A DNA stretch of 5,440 nucleotides from Chloroflexota bacterium. GTDB lineage: Bacteria > Chloroflexota > Anaerolineae > Promineifilales > Promineifilaceae. The notes beneath the pieces are model-generated. The model had not been told where the DNA came from. It saw only the letters and a program-made list of their open reading frames with translations, and did no database searches. Of this stretch, positions 1 to 5,440 are shown piece by piece. How positions within the stretch are numbered: the stretch's first letter is position 1; every line of letters begins with the position of its first letter. The translations under genes and the position numbers were made by a program. Location of the stretch: the NCBI GenBank assembly GCA_030599405.1, contig JAUVOB010000135.1:1-5440 (forward strand). The letters are read 5' to 3'.

Positions 1-342
1 CGGCTAGGATTCGTTCAACGAGGGCGTCTCGTCGCCCTAGGAACACCAGAAAGAATAAAAGCAGACAAGATGTCTGGAAAGGTCATTGAGATCGATAGCG
101 ACAAACCAACGCAGGCTCTGGAGCTCTTAAAACGCTCCAGAATGTTCAACGATGTGTCACTATACGGGGCGCAAATACATGTCGTAACGAAAGATGCCGA
201 TAGACAATTGTTCTCGATTTATCACCTACTAACGAGCGAGGGAATTTCTGTCAGTAATATGGCGATCGTCCCACCGTCGCTAGAAGATGTATTTATTTCC
301 AATACACGAGAAAATGAAATTGTAGAAGGAGACGTGCGATGA
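1..342 (+). CDS. ABC transporter ATP-binding protein, C-terminal end (5' truncated by window edge)
   Basis: The frame is open from base 1 to the TGA at 340-342 (113 residues), so the gene begins upstream; the ATG at base 70 is internal. Before that ATG the frame reads RLGFVQRGRLVALGTPERIK. This is the usual sequence after the H-loop of ABC-2/drug-export type ATPases (a 'hhxxGxhhxxGTPxxh' pattern). The tail has the small alpha/beta C-terminal extension typical of this class and ends near PSLEDVFIS, the common terminal motif. Walker A, Walker B and the signature motif would lie upstream and cannot be checked. The protein should be a cytoplasmic ATPase powering export. Its stop overlaps the start of the downstream HlyD-family gene (ATGA), so the two are translationally coupled. 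The substrate cannot be told from this fragment. Confidence 0.88.
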   Translation, partial: RLGFVQRGRLVALGTPERIKADKMSGKVIEIDSDKPTQALELLKRSRMFNDVSLYGAQIHVVTKDADRQLFSIYHLLTSEGISVSNMAIVPPSLEDVFISNTRENEIVEGDVR

Positions 343-1469
343 AACGTGCGCTATTTATTGTCCTAGCCGTTGTGGGTCTCATAGCCGGCGCAACAGCAGT
401 TGGCTGGTTTTATTATCAGGCTAATCCAGAGGAATGGGACAGTTTCCTTGATGAGCTGGGTGGTGAAACCTCGGCCAGTTCAGCGCCGAAACCTGTCAAG
501 CGGTCTTCTCGCAGTGAGGGTGACCTCGAAGCGTCAGGTTCGATAGAGGCCAATGAGATCATTCTCTCGACACTTTCGGGGGGAAAAGTGATTGAGGTCT
601 ATTTTGTAGAAGGACAAAATACTTCCCGTGGGGATCTCCTCCTGCGACTTGATGATCGCCCTCTCCAAGCTCAGCGAAACGCATCTGTGGCGAATGTTGA
701 TCAGGCCACAGCAGCTCAGGCGGCGGCCCAAGCTCAACTAGATATGGGCCTCGCCGGTCCGCGAAGCGAGGAGATAGCCGCCGCAGAAGGGGCTGTCCGA
801 GCCGCCGCGGCTCAAGTGGATATAGCCAGAGCAGGTTTAGAAGCAGTAGAATCCGCCATCGCCCTTGAATTGGGGCCGAATACTCCGACTGAGCATGATT
901 TGGCGGCAGCCGAAGCTCAGATAGAGATGGCAGAGGGACACTTAGAGCAGGCCCAAGCACAGCTCGTCATGATTTCCACCGGAGCGACAATCTATGAGCA
1001 TGCGATATTGGAGGCCCACGTCGAGCAAGCTTCAGCAGCTCTTGCGGCTGCTGAAGCAGCTCTCCAATCAATTGACATTGAGATTGAAAATGCCTCCGTC
1101 TACTCTCCCATTGACGGCGTAATCATTCAACGACTTATTAATCCAGGCGAAATAGCGGCGCCGGCAGCTGCGTTATTTCTTATTGCGGACCTGGGTGAGT
1201 TGACACTTACGGTCTTTGTTCCTGAAGCTGAGTTAGGCAAGGTAGAGCTGGGCCAGCGAACAAACGTGTCGGTCGACGCCTATGAACAGATATTCGAAGG
1301 CGTCGTCACTCACATTGCCTCATCGGCCGAATTTACGCCAAGAAATGTTCAGACTCAAGAAGAGAGAGTACACATGGTCTTCGCTGTTAAAGTCCGTCTT
1401 GATAACGCTGATGGCTTGCTAAGACCAGGAATGCCGGCTGATGCGACCTTCGTCGAGGATAAATCATAG
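339..1469 (+). CDS. HlyD-family secretion/membrane-fusion (adaptor) protein
   Basis: The 376-residue protein is the periplasmic-adaptor-like partner of an ABC exporter. Residues about 4-25 form one hydrophobic membrane anchor with no lipobox Cys, followed by a Ser/Pro-rich linker (about 40-60). Residues about 64-106 are the first half of the barrel-sandwich (lipoyl-like) domain, with GGKVIEVYFVEGQ. Residues about 107-250 are Ala/Glu/Gln-rich alpha-hairpin coiled coil. The second lipoyl half is at about 252-285 (SPIDGVIIQRLINPGE). A beta-barrel and membrane-proximal part ends with LRPGMPADATF (361-371), the family's usual terminus. The start is well supported by AGAAGGAGA at 324-332, six bases before ATG 339, and by the ATGA overlap with the ATPase gene. 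The order ATPase-HlyD with no permease downstream suggests that the permease gene or genes lie upstream. The exported substrate is unknown. In a single-membrane bacterium it would work as an extracytoplasmic adaptor without a TolC partner; this last point is inference. Confidence 0.9.
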   Translation: MKRALFIVLAVVGLIAGATAVGWFYYQANPEEWDSFLDELGGETSASSAPKPVKRSSRSEGDLEASGSIEANEIILSTLSGGKVIEVYFVEGQNTSRGDLLLRLDDRPLQAQRNASVANVDQATAAQAAAQAQLDMGLAGPRSEEIAAAEGAVRAAAAQVDIARAGLEAVESAIALELGPNTPTEHDLAAAEAQIEMAEGHLEQAQAQLVMISTGATIYEHAILEAHVEQASAALAAAEAALQSIDIEIENASVYSPIDGVIIQRLINPGEIAAPAAALFLIADLGELTLTVFVPEAELGKVELGQRTNVSVDAYEQIFEGVVTHIASSAEFTPRNVQTQEERVHMVFAVKVRLDNADGLLRPGMPADATFVEDKS

Positions 1470-1606
1470 GAATAGGGCGGCTGCGAATATCCAACTACTG
1501 CCTTGTACTTAGCATCAAGCGAATCATGACAGTCGCCAGTCAGCACAATCACATATCTTGGCAATAAGGAGCAGGAAGAACACGCTGGGATCCAACCACC
1601 AACTCG

Positions 1607-1635
1607 CTGCCAATCCTCATAAAAACTGTTACAAT
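1607..1635 (+). promoter_or_regulatory. Candidate sigma-70 promoter (extended -10) for the SHMT-GcvT gene
   Basis: CTGCCA at 1607-1612 (four of six matches to TTGACA) is 17 bases upstream of TACAAT at 1630-1635 (five of six). A TG at 1627-1628 forms an extended -10. Transcription would start near 1642, giving a leader of about 115 bases. A weaker TGTTATAGC at 1703-1711 is an alternative -10 without a good -35. The rest of the 1470-1758 gap shows no convincing coding region, no strong hairpin followed by T residues, and no glycine-riboswitch or T-box landmarks. Only short inverted repeats are visible (TTGGCA 1558-1563 with TGCCAA 1608-1613; TGAC/GTCA around 1527-1542). Confidence 0.4.
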
Positions 1636-1758
1636 CGTTCTGGCAACTCCATAATAAAACACCCACAAACCGGTCGACATTTACAAGCTATTATGCAGGT
1701 TGTGTTATAGCCTCAACAATCGAAGAGAACCGCCTTTCTTAATCAAGGAGTGAGATAA

Positions 1759-4700
1759 ATGACCGTGGATTTTATATTTCGCGGTTCGGCTGCCGATCTG
1801 GATCCCCAGCTAAAGGCTGTCGTTGATCAGGAAGACTTCAGACAGAAAGAAAAGATAATACTGGTTGCATCAGAGAGCATGGCCCCCACTGCGGTCAGGG
1901 AGCTAATGGCATCCAGTTTCGCAAATGTGTACGCAGAAGGTTATCCAAGAGCTGCCAGTAGAAAGCTAAGCGAATCGGCGATTCTTGACCTCGATGTCGA
2001 ACTTGCCCATTACAGGCGCTATAGTGATCCGCGTTACTACAAAGGCGTCGAATTCGCTGATGTAATCGAGGCCTTGGCTAGGCGTCGAGCAGCCGAACTA
2101 TTCTCCACGAACAATATATCGCCGGAAGAACTCTATGTAAATGTGCAACCTCTTAGCGGCTCCCCGGCAAATATAGCTGCGTACAGTGCTATGCTCGAAC
2201 CGGGGGATAAGATCATGGGGCTTGACCTCAAGCACGGCGGCCATTTGACCCATGGAAGTAAGGTGAGTCGTTCTGGCAAGCTTTACGAGGCGATACCTTA
2301 TACAGTCGATCAAGATACAGAACAGCTCGACTATGACGTTATTGAATCTTTGGCAATGGAACACCGGCCAAAGGTGATAGTTGCCGGATTTACAGCTTAT
2401 TCATTAATAGTCGACTGGGCACGATTTCGCGAAATATCCGATCGATGCGGCGCCTACTTAATGGCCGACATTGCCCATATTTCCGGCCTAGTAGCAGCCG
2501 GTTTGCATCCAAGTCCCATTGGAATCGCAGACGTCGTAACTACCACCACCCATAAAAGCCTTTGTGGACCAAGGGGTGCTATGATTATGACACACCGAAA
2601 GGATCTTGTTAGGAAGATCGATCGGGCTGTCTTTCCTGGAGAACAGGGTGGTCCTCATCTGAACAGTATCGCTGCATTGGCATTGTCACTCAAGTTGGCC
2701 AACACGGATCAGTTCCGGGATCTTCAATCGCGCGTTTTAGCGAACGCTTCCCGTCTTGCAAACAAATTGTCGGAACATGGGCTGAGAGTTGTCGCGGGTG
2801 GTACTGAAAATCACCTGTTGCTTGTTGATTGCAAGAGTATCAGCCACGATAACAACTATCTGTCAGGCGATATGGCCGCCAGGATTCTGGATATGGCAGG
2901 AATCGTTACTAACAGCAACACTATCCCAGGCGACCGAACCGCGTTTTCCGCCAGCGGCATTCGAATGGGGACCGTTTGGATCAGTCAGCTAGGATTCGCT
3001 AACCAAGAAGTTGACCTGCTCGCTGAAGCGATTGCCACCGTACTTCAGGGGTGCACGCCATTCACTTATGCCAGGTCAGGAAACCGCGAATTCTTGCGAT
3101 CTAAGATAGAACCTGAGGCGCTTCAATTTGGGCGCTCCGTCGTTTCCCGGTTGAAAGGCACTTCTTTATTCACGCTTATTGGAGATACGATCGAGATACG
3201 TGGCGAGAGTGCATTCTCCTTTCTGAATCATGCCCTTGCAAATGACGTCGAAGGATTGGATGTCAATCAGGTTCAGCCAGTACATGTTATCGGACCGGAT
3301 TTTGAAGAACGAGGTTCGTTGCACCGAATAGCCGAGGATCGATATCGGCTGCGATTTCAAGATGCTCAGATTGCCGCGTTAGTTACCCAGTGGTTTAGTG
3401 ATTTATCTGATGGCTATGTCCGCTTTGACGATCTTCATGCCAAGCTCGAAGGCCCGGTGGTCGTAAAGAACATTGTCTCCGATGTATCAATTCTCTTGCC
3501 AGATACTGCTTCTTCGCCGATTAGTGAAAGCAAACCGTACTTCGTTGGATGTCGATCGCGTTCGACCAGCGATAATACGCTGCCTGAGTTTATCTGGAAA
3601 GATGATGAAGCAGCACCGTTAAAGAAGACGAACCTGCACAAAACCCATGTTGAAAAGGGGGGGCGAATGGTACCCTTCGGCGGCTGGGATATGCCGGTTT
3701 GGTATTCATCGGTGAGCGAAGAGCATTCAGCTGTCCGCCAGTCTGCAGGTCTATTCGATGTCAGCCACATGGGTGTTCTCGAGGTAAGCGGCCCTCACGC
3801 TGTGAGTTTCCTGAATAATGTCACTACTAATGATTTAAGTGCTCTTGGAATCGGGAAATCTCATTACACCTACTTGCTATATCCCGACGGAAGTGTTGTT
3901 GATGATCTCCTTGTTTACCGGCGAGGTCATGATAGGTACATGCTGGTAGTCAATGCCTCCAACAATGACAAGGACTGGGCTTGGCTGACGGCGGTAAATG
4001 AAGGCACTGTCCAGATTAGTAATGAGCGTCCTGGCATCAAGGTCCAACATCGCGCTGAGTTACGTGATCTTAGAGATTTGCAGTGGGGCGACGATTGCCT
4101 CGTCGATTTAGCTCTTCAAGGACCAAGGGCGAGAGACATACTGTTAAGTATCTGCGATGACGGTGAATTAGCCGCACAAATTACAGGCCTGCCGTGGGCC
4201 GGTTTGACCGAGGGAAGTTTGGCAGGGATTCCGGCTGTTATTTCGCGCACCGGCTATACCGGTGAACGAATTGCCTTCGAGATTTTTGTGCATCCGACTA
4301 ACACGCCGGACTTCTGGAAGATTCTCATGGAGGTTGGCGAACCATTTGGTATAAAACCTTGTGGCCTTGCTGCTCGTGATAGCACGCGAACAGAAGCTGG
4401 TCTTCCTCTTTATGGTCATGAACTTGCTGGTCCGCTAAAGATGAATCCTGCTGACGCTGCTTTTGCTAGCTACGTTAAGTTGTGGAAACCGTTTTTCATT
4501 GGGCGACAGGCCTATATCGATCATGAGAGTCGACGTGATAGGATTGTTGTCCGCTTTCAAATGGAAGAGAAGGGTGTCCGCCGACCAGAGTTGTTAGATC
4601 CTGTGTTGGACAGGCGAGGAAAGGTGGTTGGGTCAGTTACCAGCTGTGCAATTGGGGAATCGGGGTACCTCTTAGGACAGGCAGTCGTACCAGTGAATAT

Positions 4701-4842
4701 GTCTGACCCTGGTACATCGTTAGCGATCTACCAGTTGGGTGGCGGCAAACGGAAACTTCGAGTGCCAGACATTGCCAAATATGGGGCTAGAATGCCCGTT
4801 CCCGATCGAGCCACTGTGTTGTCACGATTCCCGGCTAGGTGA
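1759..4842 (+). CDS. Bifunctional serine hydroxymethyltransferase / GcvT-type aminomethyltransferase fusion
   Basis: One 1027-residue frame; ATG 1759 is preceded by AAGGAG (1745-1750) at 8 bases. Residues about 1-435 are SHMT (serine + THF to glycine + 5,10-methylene-THF, PLP-dependent, cytoplasmic). Visible motifs, with E. coli GlyA equivalents by eye, are YAEGYP (E60), RYYKG (Y94), KHGGHLTHGS (H162 = H126), MADIAH (D237 = D200), TTTTHK with the PLP lysine K266 (= K229), and SGIRMG (R402 = R363). Residues about 440-618 are a linker domain resembling a decayed GcvT N-terminus. Residues about 619-1027 are a full-length GcvT domain: GGWDMPVWY, FDVSHMG, Y703, catalytic-type D716 in VVDDLLVY, N732, SRTGYTGE, E841, R873 in GLAARD and LPLYGHEL. 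These match the folate-site residues known from Thermotoga GcvT. Both active sites therefore look intact. GcvT would make methylene-THF from H-protein-bound aminomethyl groups. No gcvH, gcvP or lpd is in the window. Other GcvT-superfamily folate demethylases remain possible for the C-terminal half, but the motifs favour true GcvT. Confidence 0.93.
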   Translation: MTVDFIFRGSAADLDPQLKAVVDQEDFRQKEKIILVASESMAPTAVRELMASSFANVYAEGYPRAASRKLSESAILDLDVELAHYRRYSDPRYYKGVEFADVIEALARRRAAELFSTNNISPEELYVNVQPLSGSPANIAAYSAMLEPGDKIMGLDLKHGGHLTHGSKVSRSGKLYEAIPYTVDQDTEQLDYDVIESLAMEHRPKVIVAGFTAYSLIVDWARFREISDRCGAYLMADIAHISGLVAAGLHPSPIGIADVVTTTTHKSLCGPRGAMIMTHRKDLVRKIDRAVFPGEQGGPHLNSIAALALSLKLANTDQFRDLQSRVLANASRLANKLSEHGLRVVAGGTENHLLLVDCKSISHDNNYLSGDMAARILDMAGIVTNSNTIPGDRTAFSASGIRMGTVWISQLGFANQEVDLLAEAIATVLQGCTPFTYARSGNREFLRSKIEPEALQFGRSVVSRLKGTSLFTLIGDTIEIRGESAFSFLNHALANDVEGLDVNQVQPVHVIGPDFEERGSLHRIAEDRYRLRFQDAQIAALVTQWFSDLSDGYVRFDDLHAKLEGPVVVKNIVSDVSILLPDTASSPISESKPYFVGCRSRSTSDNTLPEFIWKDDEAAPLKKTNLHKTHVEKGGRMVPFGGWDMPVWYSSVSEEHSAVRQSAGLFDVSHMGVLEVSGPHAVSFLNNVTTNDLSALGIGKSHYTYLLYPDGSVVDDLLVYRRGHDRYMLVVNASNNDKDWAWLTAVNEGTVQISNERPGIKVQHRAELRDLRDLQWGDDCLVDLALQGPRARDILLSICDDGELAAQITGLPWAGLTEGSLAGIPAVISRTGYTGERIAFEIFVHPTNTPDFWKILMEVGEPFGIKPCGLAARDSTRTEAGLPLYGHELAGPLKMNPADAAFASYVKLWKPFFIGRQAYIDHESRRDRIVVRFQMEEKGVRRPELLDPVLDRRGKVVGSVTSCAIGESGYLLGQAVVPVNMSDPGTSLAIYQLGGGKRKLRVPDIAKYGARMPVPDRATVLSRFPAR
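1948..2031 (+). other. Insertion in the SHMT active-site region (residues 64-91 of the fusion protein)
   Basis: In E. coli GlyA only two residues separate the YAEGYP motif from RYY, both of which contribute to the active site. Here 28 residues separate P63 from R92, an excess of about 26. The inserted stretch is charged and apparently helical, containing SESAILDLDVELAHYRRYSD. The flanking motifs are intact and the codon use looks like the rest of the gene, so this is a real extension and not a sequencing error. Its role is unknown. Its location suggests it sits at the mouth of the active site near the subunit interface. Confidence 0.75.
3166..3432 (+). repeat. Degenerate internal copy of the GcvT folate-binding N-terminus (residues about 470-558)
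   Basis: Residues 470-531 align by eye with residues 665-729 of the genuine GcvT domain in the same protein. The offset is a constant 196 from E479/E675 to L521/L717. A one-residue gap lies before this block, and a two-residue gap lies before the shared DRYxL. Shared residues include LF, E, G, A, SFLN, ND, L, PD, L and DRYxL, about 19 identities in about 62 positions. The functional residues are gone: the SHMG segment is lost, D716 corresponds to S520, N732 to Q534, and Y703 to P507. The following stretch to about residue 618 contains LEGPVVV and a low-complexity tail, and then leads into the real GcvT. This is most likely a structural or docking pseudo-domain. Confidence 0.65.
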
Positions 4843-4863
4843 GATCGCACTCTTGATGCCTGA

Positions 4864-4891
4864 TTGACAACTCCGTTCGATCTATTATATT
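4864..4891 (+). promoter_or_regulatory. Near-consensus sigma-70 promoter for the phosphoribosyltransferase gene
   Basis: A perfect -35 TTGACA (4864-4869) is separated by 16 bases from TATATT (4886-4891, five of six matches to TATAAT). It lies in the 90-base gap after the fusion gene. Predicted transcription starts near 4898, leaving a leader of about 35 bases that is A+T-rich and holds the Shine-Dalgarno sequence. It indicates that the downstream gene can be expressed independently of the SHMT-GcvT gene. No terminator hairpin with a T run is seen between the two genes, so read-through is also possible. Confidence 0.72.
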
Positions 4892-4916
4892 GACTGGAAA
4901 GAAATTAATTTCAAGG

Positions 4917-4925
4917 AAAGGAGGT
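4917..4925 (+). promoter_or_regulatory. Perfect Shine-Dalgarno sequence that fixes a GTG start
   Basis: AAAGGAGGT at 4917-4925 is a full complement to the usual 16S rRNA 3' end and stands 7 bases before GTG 4933. There is no in-frame ATG nearby, so this site decides the GTG start for the phosphoribosyltransferase. Confidence 0.85.
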
Positions 4926-4932
4926 AGGGGCT

Positions 4933-5436
4933 GTGCGACGCGAAGTTCTTACTTGGTCTGATGTAGATAGGCTAATTGATTACCTGGTTCCACAGATCCA
5001 TGGTCGCTACGATTCAATGGTAATCGTAACTCGAGGTGGGCTAGTACCTGGCGGCATGCTCGCAGAAGCCCTAAACATAACCTATATTCTGACGGCATCG
5101 GTTCGCTTTCCCGCCGATTTTCCCGGTCTGCAAATACACCCCGAGGAAAGATTCGCCGTCCCGGAATTCATCCAATTTCCGGCAGATGAACTCCTTACTG
5201 ATCGGCGAGTTTTGGTTATTGACGATGTATGGACACGCGGTCGCAATATCGTTACAGTTGCCAGCCGGATCGATGCCGCTGGTGGAAATCCTGAGACCTG
5301 CGTACTTCACTACAAACCTGCCTCTTCACTATACCCCGGTCATACACCCAATTACTATGCCGCTGTAACTGATGCCTACATGATATATCCCTGGGAACTC
5401 GATCGCGGTCCAGAGGTATTAGGCACCTGGAATTAA
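4933..5436 (+). CDS. Phosphoribosyltransferase, purine (xanthine/guanine/hypoxanthine) type
   Basis: The 167-residue cytoplasmic enzyme of the type I PRTase fold starts at GTG 4933 and ends at TAA 5434-5436. The PPi-loop motif IVTRGGLVPGGMLAEAL (31-47) closely resembles that of xanthine-guanine phosphoribosyltransferases. The PRPP-binding loop is RVLVIDDVWTRGRNI (92-106), with the paired acidic residues D97-D98. The terminal YPWE (152-155) matches the aromatic base-stacking 'PWE' ending seen in XGPRT and its relatives. The length is normal for this group. The expected reaction is transfer of ribose-5-phosphate from PRPP to a purine base (salvage). The loop is unusual because the common DTG(K/G)T segment is TRGRN here, which leaves base specificity and even strict catalytic activity uncertain. 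A regulatory PRT-like role cannot be excluded. It has its own promoter and Shine-Dalgarno sequence, and four bases remain after its stop. Confidence 0.85.
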   Translation: MRREVLTWSDVDRLIDYLVPQIHGRYDSMVIVTRGGLVPGGMLAEALNITYILTASVRFPADFPGLQIHPEERFAVPEFIQFPADELLTDRRVLVIDDVWTRGRNIVTVASRIDAAGGNPETCVLHYKPASSLYPGHTPNYYAAVTDAYMIYPWELDRGPEVLGTWN

Positions 5437-5440
5437 CACC

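Noticed and set aside
70..342. A separate 90-residue gene starting at ATG 70
   Set aside because: The frame is open to base 1 and the upstream codons encode a recognisable ABC ATPase segment (RGRLVALGTPERI), so this ATG is internal.
559..960. Minus-strand open frame of 133 codons inside the HlyD gene
   Set aside because: It lies fully within the coiled-coil coding region; the Pro/Leu/Arg-rich product is the usual antisense shadow of Ala/Glu/Gln-rich sequence.
1355..1666. Minus-strand open frame of 103 codons across the HlyD 3' end and the following gap
   Set aside because: It overlaps a confident gene by over 100 bases, has no Shine-Dalgarno sequence before its ATG, and its protein composition is unlike any family I know.
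1470..1758. Glycine riboswitch, THF riboswitch or T-box upstream of the fusion gene
   Set aside because: None of the conserved sequence landmarks are visible and the inverted repeats are short and isolated.
3600..3670. An internal start that would make GcvT a separate protein
   Set aside because: The ATGs near 3603 are out of frame, and the in-frame ATG at 3667 falls after the conserved LHKTHVEKGG segment. No stop interrupts the frame, so one fused chain is the simplest reading.
4843..4860. Intrinsic terminator after the fusion gene
   Set aside because: GTGAGATCGCACTC allows only a three-base-pair stem and is not followed by a run of T residues.

Overview
The window reads as ordinary bacterial chromosome with about half G+C. 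It has four genes, all on the + strand, short gaps and no mobile element, RNA gene or CRISPR array that I can see. The best taxonomic guess is an uncultured member of the Chloroflexota (Anaerolineae-like or a relative). This rests on one protein: a long fusion of serine hydroxymethyltransferase (SHMT) and a GcvT-type aminomethyltransferase, an architecture I recall from that phylum. I could not run a search, so the assignment is an inference.

Layout. Bases 1-342 are the 3' end of an ABC transporter ATP-binding subunit, cut by the window edge. It overlaps by ATGA with a HlyD-family membrane-fusion/adaptor protein (339-1469), so the two form the end of an export operon whose permease is not in view. 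A 289-base gap (1470-1758) holds a plausible extended -10 promoter and no recognisable riboswitch. Bases 1759-4842 are one uninterrupted 1027-residue gene. It encodes an SHMT domain (about residues 1-435), a linker domain (about 440-618) and a complete GcvT domain (about 619-1027). A 90-base gap follows with a near-consensus sigma-70 promoter and a perfect Shine-Dalgarno sequence. These drive a GTG-started purine-type phosphoribosyltransferase (4933-5436).

How the parts may work together. The glycine cleavage T-protein releases ammonia and makes 5,10-methylene-tetrahydrofolate from the aminomethyl group carried on H-protein. SHMT uses the same folate product to turn a second glycine into serine. 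Having both on one chain suggests a glycine-to-serine (or serine-to-C1) unit with local transfer of methylene-THF. The phosphoribosyltransferase (purine salvage) would draw indirectly on the same one-carbon pool, but it has its own promoter. The exporter genes appear unrelated.

The most interesting observation is the linker domain. By hand alignment it is a decayed copy of the N-terminal folate-binding part of GcvT, with the catalytic and folate-contacting residues replaced. The chain therefore reads SHMT - pseudo-GcvT - GcvT. The SHMT domain also carries an insertion of about 26 residues directly between two active-site motifs.
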